From NCBI GenBank assembly GCA_030411725.1, contig MU839828.1:2418001-2482000 (forward strand): a stretch of 64,000 nt of DNA, in the 5' to 3' direction. Each line of letters opens with the position of its first letter. Positions within the stretch are counted from its first letter, which is position 1. Made by a program: the position numbers and the translations under genes. This DNA comes from Echria macrotheca (taxonomy: Eukaryota > Ascomycota > Sordariomycetes > Sordariales > Schizotheciaceae). The notes beneath the pieces were generated by a model. It was given only the letters and a program-made list of their open reading frames with translations, ran no database searches and was not told the origin of the DNA. Of this stretch, positions 14,201 to 25,350 are shown piece after piece.

Positions 14201-17060
14201 CAGAGCAAGCAACCGGTGTCTGAAGCCTGAAGACGTGGTACCGAGTTCCCCAGAGACACCAACTCACGTCTGGGTCATCATTGGGGGCCGCTCCTCAACA
14301 CCGAGGACGGATCGCGGCACGCATCGTGCATGCTGTTCCTGCCAACAAGCGGGCTGGGCGCGAAGTGGCGGGAACCAGATTTGGCCCCGGACCAAGTCTC
14401 TGCGGATTGTTCCCAAGACCGGCATTTGAAGGTGAATTCGCCTTGGACCCGGGTCTTCGGTCGTGGCTCCAGCAGTCATCAAAGCTGTTGACGGCATATT
14501 ACCTGCACATCCGAGGCTGCAAATCTGTGCTGTGCTGCATTCACCCGCCAGCTGCGGATTCTAGGGGGGCGCCTCAGCTAATTCTCGGCCCTGTAAAAGC
14601 TGCAAAGGGCTCTTTCCGGGCTTGACGAGAACATCTGACCCCCGTCTGCTATTTTGGACATCTAGGTGCAACGTCTGAGAGACCGGCGCCACAGCTATGA
14701 TGTTAGATGGGGGAGTCGGAGACTTGTGGCCGCGATCGCCGACCCTCCCGGAACTCACTCCCCAACAGGGCTTCCACGACTCAGTCACTTTGGTCATGAG
14801 GACCATCTTGTACGATTCTCGCGGGCTACCTGTCTCAAGATTGAAGTGGCACAGTCTCGATAGGCGTCGTTACAACCAGAGGAAACCCGGAACACTCGCC
14901 GTCCCGCCTCGACCTGCCAGTTTGAAGCGGTTGGACTTGCCTCCATGTGTACCTGCCAACGGCCCATCATGGTCTCCGGAGTATTGCCCAGCGGGGAGGC
15001 CGCGTTGCCGGATGAGATGCTCGTTCAAATTCGGCGGCACGTTGCACGGGGCTAGCATCTCCCGTGAGACGGGACGACCGTGGGCCAATGCTGTGAGTAT
15101 TAAAGCGAAACCTGGGGATACACGGTGTGTGCCGGAGGCATTCGTGTTTTGAGGCTCACGGTGAGCCGGATTTGGTCATCATCCTTCGCGGCAGGCTCAG
15201 CCGTTGCACAAAGCTAGGTGAGGTAGCTCGGTCGGAAAGCCATCAGGAGTTCCCGTCGGCCTCGTACGTCCTACATCCACGTTCGTCGCTAGCGGGCGTG
15301 GGGTTGAGGGAAGTCTGGAGGCACAAAGAGAGAGAGGTGCTGGCGCGTCGTCGCCGAAGTTGCCGCCGCCGTTTTGTTCGTATACCGCCTCTTCGGGGCG
15401 AGTATGGTTGCATTTCTGACGGCGACAACAGATATCTCCTGCCAAGTTGGTAAGTACCTAGATGCTGACTGACAACGAGGAGGTTGTCAGCAACTAGATA
15501 GATACCAGGCAGACAAGGACGTTGGCGCGTCACGGTTCGAGATATAACATTGGGCGATCAAAGTTACATCTACATCCACTACTACATGTCAGTTCTCAGG
15601 TTTTCCTATCGATGGGCGGAAAGGGCTGTATCGATGCCGCGGACCGTTCCTTTCCTTACCGCTTGGCGGATCCCTCCCTCCCTGTGACCGTGGCACTGGT
15701 GGTCAGACTTGAGTTCCATTCTCGCCGTCAGCACCAAAGTCACACACACTGGGAGTCGCATTCCAGACCAACAAAGAGGCCTACCTAGTCGGTTGATGAG
15801 CGTCTTCGCCACATTATTGCCTACAGGTAAATGCACGACATGGGCCCAATTGGGGCGCCACACCCGAAAGCCGCATCTCCGATAAGGACGGAGGAGGATG
15901 ATTTCGTGCTGCCCCGGAAGCTCAAGGTCGCGTGAGACGACTTGGCACGGCAGTTCCAGCTCAGCTTGCTTGCTTTGGTTTTCTTTCATGATGACCTCTT
16001 CTCGGTCGAGAGGTCCCGTCTCGGTAGCTGGGCCGAGATACGGGGACATTTTTTTTCGTATGAGGAATCCAGATATCTACCTACCTGGTGTATCATTATT
16101 ATTTTAGTTTTATTTTATTTTATCGATTTTGGTTGTGGTTATTGTTTTGTAAACGCTCCTCCTCCGTCCATGTCCCCCACGGTCTTTCTGAACAAGCGGT
16201 TAGTCATGGCGATGCAGAAAATTAGAAGTGTTGAATGACACCACTGCCCCTGTTTGCTGTGCTGTGTTGTATTCCAGCCTCTCTCTCCCTATCAAAGGCC
16301 AGACCAAAACTGAGAAAAGATCAAGCCCCCGCCATCCAGAGCTATAAGCGACCTAATAAGTAAGGTAAGTACCGTACTTACAGTACCAGCAGATCGGCTC
16401 CAGTCCTTGACCGCCTCTTTTGAGACAAAGAGAGAGAGAGAGAGCGGGAGAGGCGCACGCACGCACGCACGTTCGACGCAGGCTAAATGGGACGGATAAA
16501 TACGCAGAAGCTGGGGATCGCTGCCGACTCGTCCAGCTGACGCCCTGCGGGCTGGGACAGACGGCAGACAGACGATTCAGCGCCGCTGTGCCGCGCCGGC
16601 CTCGCCGCCCTACCTACCTAGGTATCCAGCTCTTCTTTTATTATTTTTTTGGTAAATATAATTTATCTACCTTATGTACCTAGGTAGACAGTTAAGCAAC
16701 CACCAAAAACCAAAACGAAAACGAAGCGCCGGTAGCTGAGATACTACACACATTACCGTTTCTTCTGTGCTGTATCTGGCGCGCTTGGGGCGCTAACTAA
16801 CCGGGTACTTGCTTGGGTTGGGGACTTGCTGTGGGAGAGGAGGAGGGGTTCAAACCTGCTACTGCCGCTGCCACTCCCACTGCTACTGCCGATGGAACGC
16901 CAACTAACTACCTATCTAGAAGAGGAACCATCGGAACCATCATTCTGATCCTGGAGGGCCGGTGTGAAAAGGGACCGACGACGGGCTGGAGGTGTCATGC
17001 ACATCCTGGTGACCGGTCCCGGCATTTATTTTTTCTCTCTTTTTATGTGATGCTTTCGTT

Positions 17061-17127
17061 TGGTTCTGGTTTCCGGTTCCGGTTCTGGTTTCTGGTTCTG
17101 GTTCTGGTTTCTGGTTTCTGGTTCCGG
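17061..17127. repeat. GGTTCT/GGTTTC-type hexamer array
   Basis: About eleven imperfect 5-6-bp units of the GGTTCT, GGTTCC and GGTTT kind follow one another. The array makes the plus strand GT-rich and opens a low-complexity reading frame (Phe/Trp/Leu/Val) that should not be taken for a gene. Confidence 0.8.
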
Positions 17128-17330
17128 GGTCCTTGCCTTTCTCTCTGTGCCTTCCGCGGCGTGTTTCGTTTCAACATCCCGCCCCGCCCCATTTTCTCAA
17201 CTCGCTCTCCGTCCGCTCGTCAGCCGTGTCTAGGTAAGGTAACCACCACTCACTGTCCCGGGACCACCAGAGAAAGTGCGGGGTGCTTGACGATCATGGA
17301 AGGCGAGACCCCTTTTTTTTTCTTTTGTTG

Positions 17331-17350
17331 AAAGAGAGAGAGAGAGAGAG
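17331..17350. repeat. GA dinucleotide microsatellite
   Basis: An uninterrupted run of AG/GA dinucleotides. A similar shorter run is present near 16427-16442. Confidence 0.85.
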
Positions 17351-18762
17351 GCTGGTAGGTTTGCCGTGTCTATGGCGTGGCGCAGGTGAACGAATGGGCG
17401 GAGAGGAACTTGGAATATGTCCCGTGACATGTGGTTTGGTTTCTCGCTTCGTTTCGTTTCGTTTTTTTTGTTCGGTACGGTAGGTATATCCCGTGTTGCT
17501 CGTGTCAATGCATTGTGAACGCGCGGGCGGGATGAGGTCGCTGTTGTAACCCCCTCCTTTCTTTCTCTCGCGTTCTTCCTCCCCCGTGCGCGGTTTGAGT
17601 GGATAGGTGAGGTCGGTGTTGTTGGTTGTTGGGACTCACTGGGCCGCTCTTCTCGGATCTCCTGGGCTTGGCTTCTTCCTCTGGGACAGTGGTATGGTAT
17701 GGTAGGATGAGACGCGACGGCTACCTGGTGGTTGGTACTGTCGGTCCTTTTTTACTTGACGCTTGTAACTACCTTCATGGCTCACTGCCTGAGATAAACT
17801 TATCTAGGTAGGTAGGGAGATGTATTGCATAGGTGGTGTTGGTAAGGCGTTTTTACCATTGTATGGTACCTACCTACCGGATCAAGACGATGACTGACGG
17901 ATGACTGGACGAAGAAGGACCGGGGAGTTACCGACTGACTTGTCTGCACTCTGCAGCAGATCAGTCCCCGTTTGGGTAGAACGGCCGTCCAGTTGGTCTA
18001 TACACAACGACTCTTGCTAAGCAATTATTTATCATGTCTGGAACTGGAACGGTAATAAGGTGTACCAGACACATCCTGGAGAACCCCCTCTCACGCCATT
18101 ACCTTGCATCATTTGCTTGTTGCACGGCGTATCAGCATTATCAGCACGCCGCGGTCAAGCGTGGTAAGAAGAGGTAAGGCAAGTAAGTACTTGGCAAGTA
18201 GGTATGTACGGAAGTGTAAGTGCGTATTCCATACACACACCTCATCCTCATCATCCGCCCCGAGTCTAGACCCGCAGTACGGAGTACGGAAAATATATTA
18301 CATAGTACACCAATAAAAACAAGAGAAAACAAAATACGCGCCGCAACAATGATGGGTACCAGAAAAGAGAAATCACCAAATTGAAACCCCACGTGAACCA
18401 TCCGACCCTTTTCCGTCATGTCATGTTATCCGCGTTGGGAAAACACACAACAAGGTTCTAGACCAGACACCACCCAGACCAGACCGACAAAAAACCCTTA
18501 GGCCAATCCAGAGTTAAGAAATCTTCGCCACAAGAACCAGAAACGATCGAGTCCCCCCCAACTGGCGCGGCAAGGCGACCAAGCGAGCGGGGGAGAGACT
18601 GCTGGGTGAACCGCGCCTGCTGCACGCGGGGAAATACAAAGGCTTACTCGGTGTGGGTGGTATTTTTCTCTCTCTTGGGAACCAAAAAAAAAGTGATGTG
18701 GTGGGTGATCGATTCTGAAACGTCTACACCACGCTTTCTTGTCTGGCCGGGTACTACGTCAG

Positions 18763-18800
<38 letters not shown>
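18763..18800. repeat. CA dinucleotide microsatellite
   Basis: A perfect (CA)n run of about 19 units. It is the cause of the Cys-Val-Cys-Val stretch seen if the minus strand is translated here, so that frame is not evidence of a gene. Confidence 0.95.
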
Positions 18801-18802
<2 letters not shown>

Positions 18803-19449
18803 AGAGAGAGTAGGCTTGTGTTGTCGCTTATATGGGGGGAGGGAGGGGGGAGGGGGGGCATATGGTAGTGGTTGCGCGGCTCGGCGCTTATTTTTGTTTG
18901 GCGGTTGTGGAGTGGGAGAGTGGTGTAAGTCGGTAAAGTTGCCCGTCTGACTGTGAGATTGTTGTTCTTGTTTCGGTGAGCCGTTGGTGGTTGAATTGTT
19001 CTTATTCCCCCGTCTCCCTCCCATCGCTTCCGAGTCCCGAGTTCCGTGTATTATCTTATTTCTGTATCTTGATAAGGTATGTTGTGAGAACTTTGTTTTG
19101 TCAAGTTGTTTGGGGGTTTGGTAGTCGCTTAGGTAGTTGGTTGGTGTCAATTGGAAGGGGGATGGACGGCGGAGGGCGTGGTCTGGGTTTTGTCGAGGCA
19201 ACAGGAACCAGCGTTTTCTTTTTGTTCATGGTCATGCTCAAGCTTCTCAGTTAAATGATTAGTTGCGTCGCTTTAAAGATCTCTGGTAAAGACAGCGAAA
19301 TGGAGTCTCACTTCGCTTCCTTTACGGGGCTCTCTCAGCTCAATGGCTTTCGAGGTGCAGGTTGGGGAAAGGAGGGAAGGAAGCTAAATGAGACTTCATT
19401 CTACTATGTATTCCAGAGAACTTGGTGAAGTTGAATGGTCTAGATCTCG

Positions 19450-20229
19450 TCTGTCCTCTCTGGTGAGGCTGAAATCGCAGTGATAGGTAACTTGCTCTAA
19501 TCCGAAAAACTCACCATCTCCTCGCGCGATGTGAAAAATGCAGTGTGCCAGCTGGCTATATTTCATTGGCCAGCAAGTATGTGCCTCCCGCCTCCAATTC
19601 AAAAGGAGATCAATCTTCTTGACGAAAGGCCAAACCTGCGAGAACAATCTAGAGTCTAAGCGTCGAACAGTATTCACCCACACGAGCAACAAAACCGCAG
19701 TGTACACCGTCATCCACTGAAATATAACCATATCAGTCTCAGACCTCGTGCTTGGGGAGGTGCCTGGAGAGTCTCCTAGGGAGTCAAGGAGACTTACCTA
19801 GCCCTAAGCTGTCTGTCTCCTCTTGAGGGGACAAAATTGCAGTGAGACGCCAACGGCTGGGCCACCTCAAGATTTAAACCCACTCGATTGGTTGCTTGAC
19901 ATCGTCATCTCCTCTTGAGCGGCCAAAATTGCAGTGATCCTAGACTAAACTCGGTTGTTGGAGACCCCTCGATTGGCCGGCAACTCCTCCAAGCTCCTTG
20001 ACGTCCCAGCTACGTAGAAGGAAAGAAAGGAGGACTCGTACCATATCCGCCATCAACAACGTAAATTCCCGGTGTTTATCCCAGACATGAACTCCCGTCG
20101 TCTTCGCCCAAGCGCGTACCAGAACCCGGTGGATTGGATCAACGCTCCACGTCATGCTTGGGATTGTGTTCGAAAACTCTCCGGGCTACCTTAGGGATCA
20201 TCTCCTCTGGCGAGACCAAAATTGCAGTC
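19450..20229 (-). repeat. Six dispersed copies of a ~33-bp motif
   Basis: On the minus strand a motif of the form TCACTGCAATTTTG followed by a variable 6 nt and then CAAGAGGAGA recurs at about 20229-20196, 19938-19905, 19846-19811, 19713-19677 (diverged), 19547-19514 and 19483-19450. Intervals between copies are irregular, about 60-290 bp. In one frame the copies read HCNFxxxRGD-like peptides, in another TAIL-x-x-PEE-like peptides, so they could be decayed coding repeats or non-coding repeats. Two copies also have CTCGATTGG nearby. I do not recognise the family. Confidence 0.55.
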
Positions 20230-20280
20230 ATTGACCTGCATCCATCAGACCAGCGAACCACACTGCATGTCTTGCACCGA

Positions 20281-20560
20281 AATCAGGTCCGCCCTGCTGG
20301 TGGCGAGATGGGCAAGGGGAAAGGGTTGACGTGGTGGCGCCGCCGACCGGCATCGCCGCGTTAGGTACGCTGTCTGCGGCACCACTATGCACGTGCAACC
20401 ACCTGCGCATCACGTCCGACGGCGGCCTGGGGAAGAGAAAACTCCAAGATGTCCTTGCCCAGCACTACCTACCCTGGAAGCAAAGCGCGTTCAGGATCTG
20501 CGAGCGACCGATGTCCTAATCATTGACGAGATCAGCATGGTCTCGTAGGCTGCAAAGTTG
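20281..20560 (+). pseudogene. Decayed PIF1-type DNA helicase fragment
   Basis: Three frames of the plus strand each hold part of a PIF1-family helicase. Around 20277-20325 a segment reads SALLVARWARGKG and then a stop. Around 20329-20361 comes VVAPPTGIAAL, matching the VVxAPTGIAAL motif of the family. After frame changes, about 20499-20546 reads RATDVLIIDEISMVS and then a stop. The LIIDEISMV core is the Walker B/motif II of PIF1 helicases. The Walker A motif and all downstream helicase motifs are missing, and the fragment is broken by frameshifts and stops. In fungi such relics usually come from Helitron elements or from retrocopied PIF1 genes. No Rep domain or element ends are visible here, so the source is open. 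Confidence 0.65.
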
Positions 20561-21142
20561 GATAGAACACCGACCGGTATGGCGATATGTTTGTTTAGGA
20601 CATCATGGTCTGTTACTAGGTCCATAATGTGGTTCGGTGGGATCAGACCAGGCAGCTGGACAGGCACCCGGTGGACTCAGGTTATCCTGAAGCTGGGCGG
20701 CCGAGCAGCAGATGGTGCGGGCTTTCGGGCATTGAGCTCGAGAGCGTCACTCATACCTTCACGAAGGAATGAACCAGGTTTAGGCGGGACTATCATCTGA
20801 ATTCAGAGCAACTAACAACCCTAGTTGCGTAGGCTGGACTATATCACAAAAAGGAAAACAACAATGACTTTCCGGCCGTGACGACATCGAATCTTGAGCA
20901 GTCTCCCAGGCTCAACAACATCATGAAAGAAAGCCCCAAAACGTCCAACCGAAGTATCACCGCAGCGGGAGCCAGCACTTGGCTTCCTGTATGTGCGCTT
21001 CTTGAACTTCCCTCATCCCGAACCGTATCATCTTCAACCTAAACTTCAAACAAGATCCTCGAGAGAACAGCTGAGCCTAGACCGCAACAAAAGAAGAGAA
21101 CATCAACCCGGTCCGCTCGGTCCATGGATTCACCACGATCCA

Positions 21143-22441
21143 TCACTCAGCATCCGCCATCTGCACATCCTGACCATTCACCGCCTCAGCTTCCCCATTG
21201 CCATCATCTTCATCACCCAAGACTCTCGACGACAGAAAACGGGTGCGGTCGAGGGCACCGAGGTGGCACATGACTGGCGAGTTGACGAGAGTACGCTGGG
21301 AATTGGTTAGCAAAGACAGCCCCTTACTCAGTAAACAACCCATACAATCGCAACATACAGCGGATAAACGCTTACATACATACATAACATGAGAATAATA
21401 CAAGAATCTAAACAAAAGTCAAATCAGATTGTCGTTGAACTCACCTGGCCGGTAATAACCTCCCCTCTGACCGTGGTCTCAAACGTCCGCCACCAGTCGG
21501 CACCATTCCAGCGGGCACGCTTAAAGCCATCGCGGAATTCGAGCCGGAACCGGAAGCTCTCCAGTCGGAACTGGCGGATTCGATCGGCGTGGACGGTGCC
21601 AAACATGTCTATCCGCCGCTGGTTATAACGACCCACACGGCCCCTCGTAAGGTAGGTCTGGCCCCGCCGGTAGATATAGGGGTCGTCGATCACGACCTCG
21701 AGGGACCGGAGCTGCGGAAGAGAGGCCAGCCAGTCTAGCGCCCCGACCTGATCGGGTCTGGCGGGCTCGGCGGTCCACAGCCAGCTCGCGTGCACCACAT
21801 TGGGACGCAGAATGGGGCACGTCAGCATGGGCACCCAGTGCCGATCATACTCCCGGAAGCGAATGACGCCTAGCTGGGGATTGCTAAGCGTCTCCCACCG
21901 GGACTGGAGAAGATGGCCCTGGCCAGTGACGTTGGTCGTCTCGGCCCTCATCCGCATGTACAGGTGCACTACGGAGTGTGAGAAGAACTCCTGTAGAACC
22001 TCTGATCCGGGTTATTAGTTTGATACATACGCGGAATCAAGGGAGAAACTTACCACTGCGGATGAGCCGGCAGAGCCGACAAAGGCGAAGCAGCCGACGC
22101 AGCTTCGTGGTGAGGACGCCGTCCACCAGCTTGTCGTCGAACAGGCCGGTGATGTCGACGTACTCGTAGGCCTCCAGGACAAGCCCGTAGATCTTCAGGC
22201 GCGTCTCCAACGGGAGAGCGCCGAAGAGCCCGGCGGGTTGTCCTTGGGCGAGCTCTCGAGCGGGCGGGCGGCTCACCGGGCCCAGGGTTGGAAGCGGGGC
22301 CAAGGTCGATACCGGGCCGAACGTCGACACCGAGGCCACCGTCGACACCGCAGTCGAGGCCGACTCCGGGCCCGTGGTACCACTCGCCGGGCCCGAAACG
22401 AGTCCGCGGTTGGCGGCGGCGGCATGTTCTTGCGTGTCCAT
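21143..22441 (-). CDS. F-box/2EXR-like protein, three exons
   Basis: The model joins 22441-22054, 22001-21445 and 21295-21143, giving 365 residues. Both introns have good borders: 52 nt with GTAAGT and CAG, then 149 nt with GTGAGT, a CTAAC branch site and CCCAG. Without the second intron the protein would end six residues after it; the third exon adds an acidic tail (GDEDDGNGEAEAVNGQ). Residues 1-70 are a low-complexity Ser/Thr/Pro/Val leader. At about residues 71-90, LFGALPLETRLKIYGLVLE resembles the start of fungal F-box/2EXR domains, whose pattern is LPLELRxxIY. The rest is Trp/Arg-rich and typical of lineage-specific fungal proteins with this N-terminal motif. Function is unknown. The 2EXR reading is inference from the short motif. 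The start is the first ATG of the frame. Confidence 0.65.
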
Positions 22442-25350
22442 TCTAAACGTCCATTAGCCCGCCGGACACATCCTAGCTTAAACATTGCAACTGAAGTTTT
22501 ATCAAAATTTATAGGATAAGAACGTGAAAACATGAACGGGTGCTTTGTACCCGGGTACATCTACCTATCCAGAGAGATGCTCAGGGTTGTAGACTTCTGA
22601 CCTGGGAAGCACAAGAAGCGAAAGGCATATGGCTTCCCACGGTTATGTAAATCCGGCTTGTACCAGTGACGGCACTAGCCAAATGCCACAACGCCTACGC
22701 CATCAAAAGATACAAATCACACAATATATATGACTCGTCCATCGGCGTGAACGCCCCTGATCACGACGTTGGACATTGATGAAAGTACCAATGACTTGAC
22801 TTGAGGTGGGTGCGAGATGAATAAGGGGTGTTGAAAGTAAGAATACCTCAACTTGAGGCCCGTGTGAAATGAATGAGAAAAAGGTAAAATATTCTTGGGG
22901 TGTGATGGGGTGTGTACCACACATATTCCGTCCTCGAGGAGTGAATCGACTGTGCCAGGCGGTGACAGTACCTCGGGATGTGACAATTGCATCGCAATCG
23001 AACCCCCATCAAATTCCGCAAACCTCCCAAAAGAATGCCAGAATAACAAGATCAGAGCCTTAGAATCCGGCTGTGGGTTATATGCCAGCACGGCACTTGC
23101 CATGACTGGAGGTTCGGCCTCTCTCAGAAATTTCGGGACGAGACGCCACCTATGCGAAAAAGGGAAAGCAGGGGTGGAAATGATCGGGCAAAGAGGAGGA
23201 CGAAATCTCCAAAAACGACAAGAAGATATTGGACGTAGACGATTGATGATGAATAAAGACAAAATCTTGACTTACGCGAGAATGGATGGAGATTGCCGAC
23301 TTTTAAAATCCTGTGAACTTGATGACCCGGAGTGTGTTTGTAAAAGTCTTCTAAGAAGCCGATGAGCTGTGGAGTTCGACTTTGGACGGGCGTCGACTTT
23401 GGAAGACTGCTAGAGAGGCTTTGGTGAGCGTGAGCGATGTGAAAGAGTCTTAGAGAGTACTGAAGAAGACGCTGGTTGAAACAGATAAGGAAAAATGAAG
23501 ACTTACAACAGGGCGAGAAAAATTTTGTGCGCAAGAGAACTGAAAACTATGATAGTGTGAGATGTCATCAACTTAGAGTTTCATCGAAGAGTAAAAATAC
23601 TTACAGAAAACTTGACGAGCTTGGTCGGCAAGAGAGAGTACCCCTGATATCGAGCGAACGAGTGGATAGCACACTCGATGGCGTGCGACCGTGACAAAGG
23701 TCTTATAGGAGACAAACACTGTTCAGAGGTGATTAGCCCATAAGTTCTTAGCTTCACGCCTGTGTTGAAAGAGTACTCACGATGACCAGCTACCGTGGCA
23801 ACAGCACTGTTGATGATGTGCGACCGGGAGAAGAATCGTCTTGAAGACGAACACTTCCGAGGCGTGACGAGTCGACAAGTCTTCAGCTTTACACTTGTCT
23901 AAGCTTAAACTTGTGTAAAGTGTTCAGGATTGCCTGCGACCGGGGCGATAGGACTGTTGACGACGTGCGACCGAGAAAAAGTCGACTTGTCGAAAGAATT
24001 TGGCCCGAGTGCGATCGGCAACAGTCTTCAGCTTCACACCGTTCTTGAAGGGTATTGCTGACGACGTGTGACCGAGAGAAAGGGGTTTGATATGCGACCG
24101 AGAGAAGAGTCCTGATGTGCGACCGTGGCGAGCGCCGTCAAGTTGAAAAAAGCTTCAACGAGGAGTGAAGAACAGAAAAGTTCTTCAGCTTCGCAGTGGT
24201 CTGGAAACAGATAGAAAGATGGTCAGTCTCGGTGAAGAATTTTCAACAACAACGGGTTGATCAGACGAATCAAGCTTGGGACGAAGGGAAAGGACGATCG
24301 TCCTTTCCAGATGAGCACCGCCGTCTCAGAGGGAGAACAACACAATCCCAAAGGAGGATGGCCACGACTGAAAACGTGAAGGCCGCGATTTCAAAGGACA
24401 AAAGTCAAGACCGCAGAGAGGAAACTCCAGGGCTGCAAAGGAGGAAGATGAAGACCGCAGAGATAAATCCACGGTCACAAAGGAGTGAGAGGGAGATCAC
24501 AACAGCGAAGGAGGTAGACCACGGTCGAAAACGAAGTGAGAAAACAAAAGAGCTTACCAAGTAGGTGGTCGCGACCGGCAGATTCAGCTTGTCGGTCGGG
24601 AAAACAGCGCGCAGAGAGGATTCTCAGGATCTTCGAAGCATGCGACCCTGGTAGAATAAAGCTTGAGAGGAAGAGAAGAGAAAACCTGACTGAGGCTACA
24701 CGCAATGAGGAGCGCTTGATCAAGACGACTGTGGATGAGAGAAGAGAAATCCTGATGGTGGTGAGCGCGGTGTCGGAATAGCTTCAGCCCAGGTGGTTGA
24801 ATTGGGAAGAAAGTTGGCTGAGGTGAGGAGGCGGAGGAGGAATTTATACCTCTAGTTCCGGCCAGTGGCCCCGACGTAAATAGCGGGTGCTACCGGCCTG
24901 ACCGGCGTGCTTGGCGGGTGCAATGGACGAGATAGGCGGGAGCATACGGCGACCTCGGCGGGGGTGACCGGCGTTGGTCCAGGGGGTTCCGGAGGAGCTC
25001 CGGAGATCTCGGCGGCCGTTCCGGCGGCCTTCCGGCAGAGGTTAGGAGACCCGGAGCGAACGCCAATAGACGTAAAGCAAGTTTCCGGCAGGTTCTCCAG
25101 GCCCGGAGGCAAATAATATACTACCGGAAGGCATCCAGGCGAAATGCGGGAACGAACCCCTATTTGTATACTTCAGACATATCGGCGGGATGAAAGCGGC
25201 GGCTTAGACGGAAACCACCTTTGCAACGGGCAAATGATCCACACCCGACGACAGACCCGCAAGGGGGGCTGCCCTTGTGCTTTCTCGCCTGCATCCGTCT
25301 TATGTCACACCTAAAACCCCCAGACAAGAGGCTGGACACGGAAGCCAGAC
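22442..25350. other. Intergenic, purine-rich, no supported gene
   Basis: Between the F-box-like gene and the quinate-repressor homologue I see no gene. The plus strand is GA-rich from about 22800 to 24780 and gives charged low-complexity frames (for example 24196-24564, which opens with GTG rather than ATG). From 24850 to 25110 the sequence turns GC-rich with many CCGG/CGG repeats. The tandem repeats are listed separately. Confidence 0.5.
23743..24200. repeat. Degenerate ~145-bp tandem repeats
   Basis: The block AGT[C/T]CTTCAGCTTCACAC begins at about 23743, 23878, 24023 and 24179, giving periods of 135, 145 and 156 bp. Within each unit a second conserved block follows, close to TTGACGACGTGCGACCGAGA (seen near 23812, 23957 and 24056). 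Units are diverged and carry small indels, so this is an old tandem array. No open frame runs through it. Confidence 0.6.

Larger units (their letters stand above)
1..19440. other. Gene-poor stretch, no supported gene
   Basis: I see no convincing protein-coding gene in this stretch. Several frames of 150-340 codons are open (for example 499-1515, 593-1522 and 4152-5066 on the minus strand). They overlap each other in different frames, have low-complexity Arg/Ser/Pro composition, show no recognisable motif, and lack a consistent splice structure. What is visible is simple-sequence DNA: pyrimidine runs, a (CA)n tract, (GA)n tracts, CCTTA and TACCTA repeats, and a GGTTCT-type hexamer array. It may hold long promoters, untranslated RNAs or old mobile DNA, but nothing specific can be shown. 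Confidence 0.5.

Noticed and set aside
18644..19201. 185-codon minus-strand frame
   Set aside because: Half of it is Pro/Asn/Gln low complexity and its C-terminal part is the (CA)n microsatellite translated as Cys-Val.
24196..24564. 122-codon charged plus-strand frame
   Set aside because: Starts with GTG, is made of GA-rich low-complexity DNA and has no motif.
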